Source of the DNA: Candidatus Cloacimonadota bacterium
Lineage (GTDB): Bacteria; Cloacimonadota; Cloacimonadia; Cloacimonadales; Cloacimonadaceae
Direction: 5' to 3'
Assembly: GCA_012522935.1 (NCBI GenBank)
Contig: JAAYJN010000113.1
Location: forward strand, 1 to 48,283
DNA: 48,283 bases
Part shown: positions 34,578 through 43,313 of the stretch, piece by piece
How the letters are laid out: every line of letters begins with the position of its first letter
Numbering within the stretch: the first letter of the stretch is position 1
Position numbers and translations under genes: made by a program
Notes under the pieces: generated by a model
Databases searched by the model: none
Seen by the model: only the letters and a program-made list of their open reading frames with translations
What the model was told of the DNA's origin: nothing

Positions 34578-35477
34578 ATGAAAAACGGACTTGTTTACCT
34601 CAAAGCAACAATGGCGATGCTCTTTTGGGCACTGACCTTTGTGTGGGTCAAATTCGCCTTCGAGGTGTATCGGCCCATGGAAATAGTATTTATAAGGCTG
34701 GTGCTTGCCTGTGTGATTCTCTTTGCTGTGATGTTGATAAGCGGACATTGGCAAAAGATAGAGCCAAAGGATTGGGGCAGGTTTATGCTGGTAGCCTTCT
34801 GTGAGCCCTTCCTGTATTTCATGGGTGAAACCAATGGCCTGCAGTACGTTTCCTCCACCCTTGGCTCACTTGTCATTTCCGTTATTCCCTTGGTTACAGC
34901 TTTGGTGGCATGGTTACTTTTGAAAGAAAGGATCACTCGCTGGCTGCTGGTGGGTTTGTTGGTTTCATTTGCAGGAGTGGCGGCAATGAGCATGGCGTCA
35001 GGGGATTTTAGCGCCACCTTCAAGGGATTGGCACTACTGAGTTTGGCAGTGGTGGGAGGGATGTTTTATGCCATCTTTGTCAAGCGTCTCACGCACAGCT
35101 ATTCCGCTCTCACGGTGGTTGCTTGGCAGAGCTTCTTTGGGATGCTCTATTTCCTGCCTCTCTTTGCCATCTTCGAATGGAAGCATTTCGCACAAGTTCC
35201 GCATAGCATGATTCCCCTGGGCGCCGTAGCCGGAATGAGTGTCTTTGCTTCGGTGGGTGCTTTTCTTTTATATACCGGAGTGATCAGAGATTTGGGGGTG
35301 GTGCGTGCCAATATCTTTACCAATCTCATCCCCGTTTTCACCGTTGTGTTGGCTTACTTTATGTTGGGAGATCGTCTTTGCCTTCTTTCCAGCATCGGCC
35401 TTGCTCTCACTATTCTGGGTCTGTTTTTATCCCAATATCCCGATCTGCGCCTTTTGCGCAAACGGCTGAAGGCATAG
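34578..35477 (+). CDS. EamA/DMT-family transporter
   Basis: This 299-residue membrane protein has about ten transmembrane segments in two EamA repeats: YLKATMAMLFWALTFVWVK opens the first, and GLALLSLAVVGGMFYAIFVKR opens the second. Proteins of this family export amino acids or other metabolites. Substrate unknown. GGAGA lies 12 bases before the ATG, rather far. It follows the fumarase beta gene by 66 bases and may belong to the same transcript. Confidence 0.88.
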   Translation: MKNGLVYLKATMAMLFWALTFVWVKFAFEVYRPMEIVFIRLVLACVILFAVMLISGHWQKIEPKDWGRFMLVAFCEPFLYFMGETNGLQYVSSTLGSLVISVIPLVTALVAWLLLKERITRWLLVGLLVSFAGVAAMSMASGDFSATFKGLALLSLAVVGGMFYAIFVKRLTHSYSALTVVAWQSFFGMLYFLPLFAIFEWKHFAQVPHSMIPLGAVAGMSVFASVGAFLLYTGVIRDLGVVRANIFTNLIPVFTVVLAYFMLGDRLCLLSSIGLALTILGLFLSQYPDLRLLRKRLKA

Positions 35478-35484
35478 AATATGT

Positions 35485-35513
35485 TTGCCAAACTGGAATA
35501 TATAGTGCATAAT
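35485..35513 (+). promoter_or_regulatory. Predicted promoter of the thiol-redox cassette
   Basis: TTGCCA (35485-35490) and CATAAT (35508-35513) are separated by 17 bases, about 30 bases upstream of the dsbD start. Confidence 0.55.
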
Positions 35514-35544
35514 ATAATAAAGCAGAAGTATTATATAGAGGAAT

Positions 35545-37425
35545 ATGACAATGCTACGAAATAAAAACCTGATTCTCACCGCCGCCTTGCTCCTATTTAT
35601 CAGCCTGATAGCGGCACAAAGCTTTAAGTTTAGCATCTCGCCCACATCCCTCAAACCGGGTGAAAAGGGAGAGATACGCGCCACTATGACCATCCCTGAG
35701 GGCAAACACCAGAGCCATGACCCCCAGGAACCGGATTATTTCTATCTGGAAGCCAGCCACCCCTCGCTCAGCTTTGGTAAAACCATCTATCCCAAAGCCC
35801 ATGAGGTGGTTTCTGCTGATCAATGGGATTATTATAAGAGCGTTACCCTCCGGCTTCCCTTCACCGTGAAAAAGGACGCGCGGGCGGGTAAGATCGACAT
35901 CAATACCACCCTGAGCTACAACCTCTGCTTGGATGGTGGCGCCTGTGAACCTCCGGAAGATACGGAAGGGAAAGTGCGCCTGGAGATCCTGTCTGCCACA
36001 GCGGATGCAGAGGACACGGCAGCAGCCGCCCTGATGGAAGGCGAAGATGATCGGGATGCGGGAGAGGATGACGATGCCATCGCCACCTCCACCACAGCTG
36101 CAGAAGAGACCCCTGCCGCCGCCGAAACGGACGCTTCCAAGGGCGATATCGGCACCTCTGATATCCTCAAGTTTATGCTTTTTGCCCTTTTGGGAGGGTT
36201 GATCCTCAATATCACCCCCTGCGTTCTGCCCATTTTGCCCATCCGCATTATGGCGATTGTAAATCAAGCCCAAAAAGACCGTGCCAAGGTGTTGTTACAC
36301 ACTCTGATCTATGCCTTGGGCGTGATGTTATCCTTTGGAGTATTGGCAGCCATCTTCATCGGCTTGCGCAGTGCCGGAGAACAGCAAGGCTGGGGCTTCC
36401 AAAACCAGAACCCCATGTTTAGCGTGATCCTCCTCAGCATAGTTTTCGGCTTTGCCCTCTCGCTGTTGGATGTCTTTGTCCTTACCGCTCCGGGGATGAA
36501 CACCGCTTCCCGCGCCACTTCCCGTAGTGGCTACAGCGGTTCCTTCTTTGGCGGCATCTTTGCCTTTTTGATGGCGATCTCCTGCACAGGACCCTTCCTG
36601 GGTGCGGCATTGCCCTTTGCATTCCGCCTGCCTTCTCCTCTATTGCTGTTGTTTTTCCTCATCATCGGTTTGGGTTTTGCCTTGCCCTTCATCCTGATAG
36701 GGCTGATTCCCGCTGCCATGAAGCTAATCCCCAAGCCCGGCGAATGGATGAATATCTTCAAGGAAGTGATGGGCTTTGTACTGCTCTATCTGGTTTACAC
36801 CATGCTCAAGACCACCCTCGCCCTCACCAGCGGCATATATCTCATGAATGTAATCTTCTTCCTGGTGCTGCTTGGTTTTGCCCTGTGGATGTACGGACGC
36901 TTTGTACGGGCGGAAAACAGCCGCATCACCCAATGGGTCTTCAGCGTCATTGCCCTGGCGGTGATAGTGGCATCCGCTATCTATCTCTTGCCCATCAAGG
37001 ATGAATATCTGCAGGCAGAGACGCAGCTGGTTGCCAATGCAGAGGGGATGATCCCCGCTCCGCATGCTCCGGAAGGCTGGTTTGTTTTCACGCCGGGGCT
37101 GCATCAGAAGCTGATGGATGAAGGGAAGCCGGTGTTTTTGGATATCGGTGCAGACTGGTGTAAAAACTGTATGACAAACGAAAAGACCGTCCTCTTTACC
37201 CCTGATATTATGAAAGAATTTGCCGCCCATGGCGTCACCCTTCTGCGAGGAGATTTCACCCGTAAAGACGAGACCCTCCTCAAATGGATACAGGCTCACG
37301 AGCGCGCGGGAGTGCCCTTCAACGCCCTTTATATCCCCGGCAAAGAGCCCATCCTCTTTCCCGAACTCATCAGCGCCAAACGGGTGCGTGACGCTCTGGC
37401 GCAGATCCCCAAGGAGACCGAATGA
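35545..37425 (+). CDS. dsbD: Thiol:disulfide interchange protein DsbD
   Basis: DsbD carries electrons from cytoplasmic thioredoxin across the inner membrane to periplasmic thiol proteins. The 626-residue protein has a signal peptide, an N-terminal DsbD-alpha-like domain (FKFSISPTSLKPGEKGEI) and an acidic/Ala/Thr-rich linker (about 155-200). About eight membrane helices follow, with the redox cysteines in NITPCVLPILPIRIM and SCTGPFLGAALPF. A C-terminal thioredoxin domain has DWCKNC (C539, C542). Two ATGs (35545, 35551) are possible; AGAGG spacing favours the second. Its stop overlaps the next gene's ATG by 4 bases. Confidence 0.9.
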   Translation: MTMLRNKNLILTAALLLFISLIAAQSFKFSISPTSLKPGEKGEIRATMTIPEGKHQSHDPQEPDYFYLEASHPSLSFGKTIYPKAHEVVSADQWDYYKSVTLRLPFTVKKDARAGKIDINTTLSYNLCLDGGACEPPEDTEGKVRLEILSATADAEDTAAAALMEGEDDRDAGEDDDAIATSTTAAEETPAAAETDASKGDIGTSDILKFMLFALLGGLILNITPCVLPILPIRIMAIVNQAQKDRAKVLLHTLIYALGVMLSFGVLAAIFIGLRSAGEQQGWGFQNQNPMFSVILLSIVFGFALSLLDVFVLTAPGMNTASRATSRSGYSGSFFGGIFAFLMAISCTGPFLGAALPFAFRLPSPLLLLFFLIIGLGFALPFILIGLIPAAMKLIPKPGEWMNIFKEVMGFVLLYLVYTMLKTTLALTSGIYLMNVIFFLVLLGFALWMYGRFVRAENSRITQWVFSVIALAVIVASAIYLLPIKDEYLQAETQLVANAEGMIPAPHAPEGWFVFTPGLHQKLMDEGKPVFLDIGADWCKNCMTNEKTVLFTPDIMKEFAAHGVTLLRGDFTRKDETLLKWIQAHERAGVPFNALYIPGKEPILFPELISAKRVRDALAQIPKETE

Positions 37426-38531
37426 AATATAGACACCTTGTCTTTATCCTGTTGGCTCTGCTTGCCCTCAGCGGCTGTGATCGCTTTGATCACAGCTTCA
37501 AACCACCTGATAAGCTGGATTTCACCCCCATAGTCTTTGCTCCCCTCGAGGAAGCTCTGGTGATGGGTGATGTGGTTGAAGCGATGAGCTATTTCAGTGA
37601 TGATTTTATGCACAATGGGCAGAGCAAAACCGACCGCCACACCTGGCTGGAAGGCATCTTTAGCCAAGACCCCAATCCACTTGTGGAAGTGAAGATGCTG
37701 GCTTCCCAACAGACTTCTCCCACCCACGCCAACGTGAATTGGCAGCTCAAGCTGAGCAGTGCCGAGCGTGGTGTTTTGGCAGACAGCACCTTCATCGGCG
37801 ATACTTTGATCAAGGAAAACGACCGCTGGTTGCTGAAGGGAAACGGTGCCCAATGCAGCGTTCCCGATCCCAAGATGACCGTGGTGATAGAATACTTCAC
37901 CTTTTTGGGATGTCCCAACTGCCCGCCCGTGGAAGCCAAACTACACCAATTGCAACAGCAACATCCCGGCCAGTTGATCTATCTGGAACACCACACCACC
38001 CCACCTCTGGCTGTGACTGGTGATCCCACATTTGCCTATTACGGAGCGTCCGGTGTTCCCGCAGCCATGGTACAAGGCACCAACCGCATCAACGGCTCTT
38101 CCCAGGAGAGTTTGGACGCCTTTGATCACTGGGTTCACACTTATCTCGAGATGAACAAACCCATTGAATACAAAAACCTGCTCTACACCCAAGATGGACA
38201 AACCGTCTCCGGCAGTGTGGAACTGGAATTCTTAGTGGAAGGAACCCCCTTGCAGGATATGTATCTCAGTGCCGTTTTGATAGAAAAAACCTCCAGCTAC
38301 ACAAACACCCAACAGGTGAATCTGCACAACGTGGTGCGCGGCAAAAGATGCATCCCTCTGGATGGCAACAATTTGGATGGGGCTGTTTCCTTCAGCGTAG
38401 AGAGCGTTGACGCCCAATTGCCGGATGACACAGCCTTGGTGATCTTTGTGCAGCACAGACCTGGCACGTTCAACAACGACGCCTTCATTTACGGTGGCAT
38501 TGAAGTGCCGCTAAACATAACTAAATTTTAG
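37422..38531 (+). CDS. Lipoprotein with thioredoxin-like CPNC domain (Omp28-related)
   Basis: This 369-residue lipoprotein has lipobox LSGC after a short signal peptide. Residues about 30-150 resemble an NTF2/SnoaL-like fold (EALVMGDVVEAMSYFSDDFMHNG). A thioredoxin-like segment follows with GCPNCPPVEAKLHQL (C164, C167), then YGASGVPAAMVQGTNRINGS, which has the cis-proline position of thioredoxin folds (GVPA). The remainder is beta-rich, like Omp28. Coupling to dsbD by ATGA strongly suggests DsbD keeps this protein reduced. Confidence 0.75.
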   Translation: MKYRHLVFILLALLALSGCDRFDHSFKPPDKLDFTPIVFAPLEEALVMGDVVEAMSYFSDDFMHNGQSKTDRHTWLEGIFSQDPNPLVEVKMLASQQTSPTHANVNWQLKLSSAERGVLADSTFIGDTLIKENDRWLLKGNGAQCSVPDPKMTVVIEYFTFLGCPNCPPVEAKLHQLQQQHPGQLIYLEHHTTPPLAVTGDPTFAYYGASGVPAAMVQGTNRINGSSQESLDAFDHWVHTYLEMNKPIEYKNLLYTQDGQTVSGSVELEFLVEGTPLQDMYLSAVLIEKTSSYTNTQQVNLHNVVRGKRCIPLDGNNLDGAVSFSVESVDAQLPDDTALVIFVQHRPGTFNNDAFIYGGIEVPLNITKF

Positions 38532-38540
38532 GAGACAAAG

Positions 38541-39212
38541 ATGAAAAACATACTTTTGATAACCCTTTTGATACTGGCAAGCGCGATTGTATGGGCAGAT
38601 GCCATGCCGGATTTTAGACTGCAGGATGCCACCGGCAAGAACGTGACTCTTTCTGAGCTTTTGGACGGCAATCCTCTCATCATCGATTTCTGGGCGGATT
38701 ATTGCAAACCCTGCAAGCAATCCATGCCGCTATTGAGCGATCTGGCACAGCGTTACGAGGATATCACCGTGGTGATGATCTCCATCGATAAACCCAAAGA
38801 CCAGCAGCGTGCCAAAAACTATCTGAAGCAAAACAACTTCAAATTTGTGACCCTCTTTGATCCGGATATGACTTTGGCAAAAAAGCTGAACGTGAGCATC
38901 CCTCCTCATACCTTCATCCTGGATGGCAAAGGCGAGATTGTATATTCCCACAAGGGTTTTGATCCCAGCGTGATGGAGGAATACGAGGCACAGATCATAG
39001 CCCTGCTCAAGCTTGGTGAAAAGCCGCCCGCACAGCTGGAAGAAAAGCCAGGTGCCCAGCTGGAAGAGAAACCTGGTGCTCAACTGGAAGAAAAGCCCGT
39101 CCCAGAGCTGGGAGAAAAACCAGAACCGGGAATAGGCGATAAGCCGGAACCGGGGCTGGGTGAAAAACCCGGACAAAAGCCAGAAAAGAAGCTGGGAGAA
39201 AAACAGGAATAA
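38541..39212 (+). CDS. TlpA/ResA-like periplasmic thioredoxin with EKP-repeat tail
   Basis: This 223-residue exported thioredoxin has a signal peptide (MKNILLITLLILASAIVWAD) and a TlpA-type domain with FWADYCKPCKQSMPLL (C55, C58) and cis-proline SIPPHTF. The domain ends near residue 158. The last 65 residues are low-complexity repeats of the kind LEEKPGAQ, GEKPEPG and GDKPEPG, probably extended and charged. It would reduce other envelope proteins using electrons from DsbD. AGGAG precedes its ATG. Confidence 0.85.
   Translation: MKNILLITLLILASAIVWADAMPDFRLQDATGKNVTLSELLDGNPLIIDFWADYCKPCKQSMPLLSDLAQRYEDITVVMISIDKPKDQQRAKNYLKQNNFKFVTLFDPDMTLAKKLNVSIPPHTFILDGKGEIVYSHKGFDPSVMEEYEAQIIALLKLGEKPPAQLEEKPGAQLEEKPGAQLEEKPVPELGEKPEPGIGDKPEPGLGEKPGQKPEKKLGEKQE
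39013..39209 (+). repeat. In-frame EKP-rich repeat in the TlpA-like gene
   Basis: About seven degenerate 24-30-base units encode E-K-P-centred octa- to decapeptides, the first three nearly identical (QLEEKPGA). The repeat keeps the reading frame and could vary in copy number by slippage. Confidence 0.75.
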
Positions 39213-39216
39213 CTGT

Positions 39217-40698
39217 ATGAAACGCTATTTATTGCTGTTCCTGCTCCTCTTGGCAGGCCTCTTGTTTGCCCAGCAAAATCTCACCATCAATGGCCTCAAC
39301 GAAGCCCAGCTCATCTATCGTGATGCCAAGGATTCGCTTGGGTTCTATTTCAAAGACAGCTTTTCCTTCCAAATGGGCTATCGCAATTTCGCTTTTGGCA
39401 TGAAGTTTGTGGCAGAGCTGCCCAAATATCAAAACGACCAAAGCCAGCTGGTGCATCACCTGCATGCCCAAAACCTCGGCGTGGGCTGGAAAGAGCTGTT
39501 TGTGGCCTATGAAAAGGATGCCTGGATGCTGCGTGGTGGCACGATGTATGAAACCTTCGGCAGCGGCCTCGTCTTCCGCAGTTATGAGGATTTGGAGTTT
39601 GATCACGACCACCGTTTGGATGGATTCCACTTCAAATATGACGACGCTTTCCGTCTCAAAGCCATTTATGGCGCCAATGCCAGTCCCCAAAATGGCAATG
39701 CTCTGGATTTGGCTTACGGCTTGGATTTTGAATATCCCCTCTGGTTTATGAAGTTAGGCATCGCCGGTGTTGGCTATCGCAACCTCACTCCGCTCAATGA
39801 TTACAGCCGCACAGACATCTATTCCGGCAGGCTGGGCATAAATCTGGCAAACCTGAATATCAATACCGAATATGCCACCCGCGATCTGGATTATCCCGCT
39901 TCCCCTACTTTTGAATCCGTCTCCGGCTCTGCCCTCTATGTCACTGCCGATTACAGTATCGGCCCGCTGATGTTGGGCACAGCCATCAAGGATTATGACC
40001 AGTTCCACTTCCGCCAGCAGGATGTTCCCCTTGCCAATTACCACGGGGAAACCCTCAGCGATACCCAAGCCTCCGCATTGGACGAGCGAGGCTGGCAGGG
40101 CTGGGCAAACGTGGGTTTGGGCAATACCAGCTTTGATCTGAACTATGCCGAAGCGTGGAACAAGGACAAATCCAAGCGCATGAATGATGCATACGCGGCA
40201 GTGCAATACACAATCGGCGACCTAAATGGCGAAGCCTCCTGGTCCCATGTGGAAAAGAAGGGCAGCGATCTGGATCACCTAAACCAGGAAATCCACTATT
40301 GGCAGAGGGAAATCACCCCTGCCCTCAGTTTCGACTTTCCCGCTTTTGGCACGCCCCTCGGCGTGATTGCCCAATACAAGCTGGTGGATAAGGAAAACCT
40401 GAATGCTGAAGGCAGTGCCTATGAGCTAAAGAGCCATTATGAACCCAGATTGCAGCTTGATCTAGCCTTGGGCGGCCACAGCATTTCCTTGGCTGCAGAA
40501 AGCAAGTGGACGGATTTTGACTCCATACTCACCAGCCGCTATTGGGCTGGCGCAGAGCTGCGTTTGGCTCTTTCCAACGAGAGCGATATCCTCATCTTTG
40601 GCGGCCGTGAGGCTGGCGGGAAGGTGTGCCGCAACGGAATGTGCCGTTATGTGGCGCCGTTTTCCGGGCTCAGGATAGAGCTCGCCACCCGTTTTTAA
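39217..40698 (+). CDS. Predicted outer-membrane beta-barrel protein, DUF6029-like
   Basis: This 493-residue exported protein starts at the ATG at 39217, which opens a signal peptide (KRYLLLFLLLLAGLLFAQQ) 4 bases after the previous stop; a longer frame begins inside the preceding gene. It has alternating, aromatic-rich strands throughout (GVGWKELFVAYEKDAWMLRGG, YETFGSGLVFRSYEDLEFDHDHRLDGFHFKYDD in part) and ends in RIELATRF with a C-terminal Phe, typical of BamA clients. The pattern recalls DUF6029. Near the C terminus GGKVCRNGMCRYV contains a cysteine pair that could be a substrate of the cassette's thioredoxins. Function unknown. Confidence 0.75.
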   Translation: MKRYLLLFLLLLAGLLFAQQNLTINGLNEAQLIYRDAKDSLGFYFKDSFSFQMGYRNFAFGMKFVAELPKYQNDQSQLVHHLHAQNLGVGWKELFVAYEKDAWMLRGGTMYETFGSGLVFRSYEDLEFDHDHRLDGFHFKYDDAFRLKAIYGANASPQNGNALDLAYGLDFEYPLWFMKLGIAGVGYRNLTPLNDYSRTDIYSGRLGINLANLNINTEYATRDLDYPASPTFESVSGSALYVTADYSIGPLMLGTAIKDYDQFHFRQQDVPLANYHGETLSDTQASALDERGWQGWANVGLGNTSFDLNYAEAWNKDKSKRMNDAYAAVQYTIGDLNGEASWSHVEKKGSDLDHLNQEIHYWQREITPALSFDFPAFGTPLGVIAQYKLVDKENLNAEGSAYELKSHYEPRLQLDLALGGHSISLAAESKWTDFDSILTSRYWAGAELRLALSNESDILIFGGREAGGKVCRNGMCRYVAPFSGLRIELATRF

Positions 40699-40720
40699 CC
40701 ATTAGTTTAAGGAGAAATCC

Positions 40721-42067
40721 ATGAAATATATAGTTATCTTTATCATGCTGTTTGCCGCGTGGAACCTTGTGGCAGACGTGCCGGAATATTATCCTCTCAC
40801 CACCATTGCGGAGGATTTTGGGGCCAATTGGTGCAGCGGTTGTCAGCTGGTTTTCCAGGGTTTGGATGCGGTGCATGCGCAGACCCATTTTGGAGAGTTT
40901 ATCTCCACCCGTCTTTACACGGAGAGCGGTCCCCTCACCAATCAGGACGTGCTGGACCGCTTTGATCATTACCAAGTATTTGGCATCCCCACGGTGATCT
41001 TCAATGGCAAGACTTACTTGGAAGGCAATATTGACGGTGTAGCCAGCGGAGCCCCCATTATAGAGGCGCTCGCCCCTTACCGCTTTGCCGCATCTCCCCT
41101 CAAAATGAAAGTCACCAGCTTTAATGTCAATAGTGGCCTGATGCATGGCACCGCCCGGATTGTAACGCCGGGCTTTGCCCTCGATAGTGCCCAACTGCTG
41201 TTATATCTGGTGGAAAATGATGTGACAGACCAGGATACCCACGTTACGCGCCAGATTCTCAGCGAAACTATCAGCCTGGATGCTGGCGAATTGAACTTCA
41301 CTGCTCAGTTTGAAATCCGGGATTACTATGATAATGACAAGCTGTGGGTGGCGGCATTTATACAAACGGATAACAACACCATCCTGCAAACGGCGCACAG
41401 CCTGCCCCTGCCGGAAACACATATCAGAGCGGCGATGGATTGGAGTACAGAGATTGTGGAAGATCCGGCTGTCTCAAACTATCTTTCCCAGCCTTTCTGG
41501 ATTTTCAACCTGGGCATGGGTTCGGATTTTAATACCCGTATCGAAGTGGATGATGCTCCGGATGATTGGTACTTCAATTATTGTGATGAAGAGGGAAATT
41601 GCTTCCCCGGCGGCTTTGCCATGCCCCACGTGATCCCTCCCAATACCGCCAAGGCTTTCCACCTCAATCTGATGGTTTATTCCAGCGGTATCGGCAAATT
41701 CCGCTATGTGATCAATAGCCCCGAACTTGGCGATTACAGCATCCCCTTCGAATACCGCACCAGCGATATGGTATCTGCTGATGATGCGCTGGCTCCCCAA
41801 GCGAGCCTGAGTCTCCAGCCCCCTCGCCCCAATCCCTTCAAACATAGCACCACCCTCCGCCTCAGCAGCGATAAACCCCTCACCAATGCCATCATCGATA
41901 TCTACAACCTGAAAGGGCAAAAGGTGGATAGCATCACCCTGGATAACGTCAAATCCGGCAATAACGACCTCGTTTGGAATGCAGATAGCAGCCTGCCTTC
42001 GGGAGTATATTTGCAGAAACTGCGTGGCAGTGACGTGCCTCCACAGAGGATGTTGCTGCTCAAATAG
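40721..42067 (+). CDS. Omp28-like thioredoxin-fold protein with T9SS-type tail
   Basis: This 448-residue exported protein has a signal peptide ending NLVADV and a thioredoxin-like domain at the very N terminus: FGANWCSGCQLVFQGLDAV (C38, C41), then VFGIPTVIFNGKTYLEG with the cis-proline. An Omp28-like beta domain follows, and residues about 365-448 are a FlgD/T9SS C-terminal domain (PPRPNPFKHSTTLRLS, ending PQRMLLLK). It is the only protein of the cassette with a sorting tail, so it may be carried to the cell surface. Confidence 0.82.
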   Translation: MKYIVIFIMLFAAWNLVADVPEYYPLTTIAEDFGANWCSGCQLVFQGLDAVHAQTHFGEFISTRLYTESGPLTNQDVLDRFDHYQVFGIPTVIFNGKTYLEGNIDGVASGAPIIEALAPYRFAASPLKMKVTSFNVNSGLMHGTARIVTPGFALDSAQLLLYLVENDVTDQDTHVTRQILSETISLDAGELNFTAQFEIRDYYDNDKLWVAAFIQTDNNTILQTAHSLPLPETHIRAAMDWSTEIVEDPAVSNYLSQPFWIFNLGMGSDFNTRIEVDDAPDDWYFNYCDEEGNCFPGGFAMPHVIPPNTAKAFHLNLMVYSSGIGKFRYVINSPELGDYSIPFEYRTSDMVSADDALAPQASLSLQPPRPNPFKHSTTLRLSSDKPLTNAIIDIYNLKGQKVDSITLDNVKSGNNDLVWNADSSLPSGVYLQKLRGSDVPPQRMLLLK

Positions 42068-42101
42068 GCTTGCCGCGCAAGCAGGTGCCAGGTTTCAGTG
42101 A

Positions 42102-42118
42102 AGTGGCGGGACGCCACT
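42102..42118. promoter_or_regulatory. Short perfect hairpin
   Basis: AGTGGCG (42102-42108) and CGCCACT (42112-42118) form a 7-base stem with a 3-base loop, 35 bases after the Omp28-like stop. No T-run follows; instead the CCTCTGG repeat starts at once. Confidence 0.5.
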
Positions 42119-42150
42119 CCCTGGCCTCTGGCCTCTGGCCTCTGGCTGGC
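42119..42150. repeat. CCTCTGG tandem heptamer repeat
   Basis: Three to four head-to-tail CTGGCCT/CCTCTGG units directly after the hairpin. The related degenerate copy is at 134-167. Confidence 0.7.
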
Positions 42151-42163
42151 AAGCGCATTCTCC

Positions 42164-42192
42164 TTGACAGAAAGTAACACAATGAGAATAAT
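42164..42192 (+). promoter_or_regulatory. Predicted sigma70 promoter of the 42302 lipoprotein gene
   Basis: TTGACA (42164-42169) and AATAAT (42187-42192) are separated by exactly 17 bases. This leaves a leader of about 100 bases before the ATG. Confidence 0.6.
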
Positions 42193-42301
42193 GCGAATCG
42201 TCTATGAAGAGTGCATGGACCAAATGGATAGATGACGGATCCAATGGATATAAAGCACAATGCTCTACGCCATATCCACAACACACAAAAAAGGAGAAAT
42301 T

Positions 42302-43153
42302 ATGAAACGCATATTACTTTTGGCGCTTACTTTGTTTATTTTAACGGGCTGTGTCTTCACAGAGTCTGAATTTACGATTAACAAAGACAACTCGGTTGAT
42401 TTTCGCTTTATGAAGGGAATTGATAAAAGCCAGGATGGGGAAAAGACCGAGGATATGGTGAAGGAAGATTCGCTGCGCTATGTGCCATATAACTTCAGTG
42501 TGAAAGCTTGGGAAAACGATAAATATCGGGGGACAGAATCCATAGGCAAGGTACAGAATATCCTTGAACTGAACAAGCTCCCGATGGTGGCAGATACCAG
42601 CAGCACCAACCAGCCTTCCGTGGTGAGGAAGGAAGAAACGTCCACCCACGATCTTTACACGATATCATATCTTCCCAACGTGATGGAATTGATTGGCGGC
42701 GGCCAAATCGAGGAAGATAATGAGGAGTATAAGGACATAATGGCGGCGATGTTAGCCACTTTCGAGCATAAAATCACGTGGAAAGTGCCCTTTAAAGTGA
42801 TAGCCACCAATGCCAGCACCAAGAACGATTCTTTGGGCGTTTACACCTGGGATATCAAAGGCGCTCCGGCAGATTCCATTTATCTGCAATATGAAGTGCC
42901 CAAAAAGTTAGCCATTTTTGGCAGGAAATCTTCTCCCCTGACCTGGATTATTATTGGCTTAGTGGTGGTTGTTCTTGCCCTGATGTTTTTTAATATGTTC
43001 AAAAAAAGTGCATCCAAAGGTGTTATTAGTGAATCCAGCACCCCAATCGTGCCTGCCAGCCCGGAAGATCCTCCTGTGGATAACCAAACACCTGAATCTG
43101 GAAATATGGAAGAAGACAGCCAACAAACAGATTTCCCAGACGAAACCAGCTAA
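42302..43153 (+). CDS. Predicted lipoprotein with C-terminal membrane anchor
   Basis: This 283-residue protein has a signal peptide with lipobox (LFILTGCVF), giving an acylated Cys near residue 17. AAGGAG lies before the ATG at 42302; the longer frame to 42260 lacks a site. The middle is a soluble domain (EFTINKDNSVDFRFMKGID, similar in style to LppM-type domains). A transmembrane helix follows at about 218-238 (WIIIGLVVVVLALMFFNMF), then a Pro/Glu/Ser-rich tail. Lipid at one end and a helix at the other is unusual and would hold the domain as a loop on one face of the membrane. Function unknown. Confidence 0.75.
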   Translation: MKRILLLALTLFILTGCVFTESEFTINKDNSVDFRFMKGIDKSQDGEKTEDMVKEDSLRYVPYNFSVKAWENDKYRGTESIGKVQNILELNKLPMVADTSSTNQPSVVRKEETSTHDLYTISYLPNVMELIGGGQIEEDNEEYKDIMAAMLATFEHKITWKVPFKVIATNASTKNDSLGVYTWDIKGAPADSIYLQYEVPKKLAIFGRKSSPLTWIIIGLVVVVLALMFFNMFKKSASKGVISESSTPIVPASPEDPPVDNQTPESGNMEEDSQQTDFPDETS

Positions 43154-43172
43154 AAATTCCCAGTCCTTCCCC

Positions 43173-43246
43173 ATTAGCCTCCCTTGTACCACCCTTGTCT
43201 CACCCTTGTCTACACAAAGGAGAGACAAGGGTGGTTAACAGGCAAG
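43173..43246. repeat. Dispersed ~75-bp palindromic repeat, copy C
   Basis: Read in reverse complement it begins CTTGCCTGTTAACCACCC, exactly as copy A at 14611 does, and stays about 90% identical over 74 bases. It lies between a lipoprotein gene and a regulator gene, starting 20 bases past the stop codon, with no T-run. Confidence 0.85.
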
Positions 43247-43313
43247 ATGCCCGCTGCGTGTGCCTTAGGGGTCAGGGAACAAGGGGGTCGATTTGCCTTG
43301 ACAAAAATAGGTG

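Noticed and set aside
42119-42150. Possible CRISPR repeat
   Set aside because: The units are 7 bases in direct tandem without spacers, and no cas genes are in the window.
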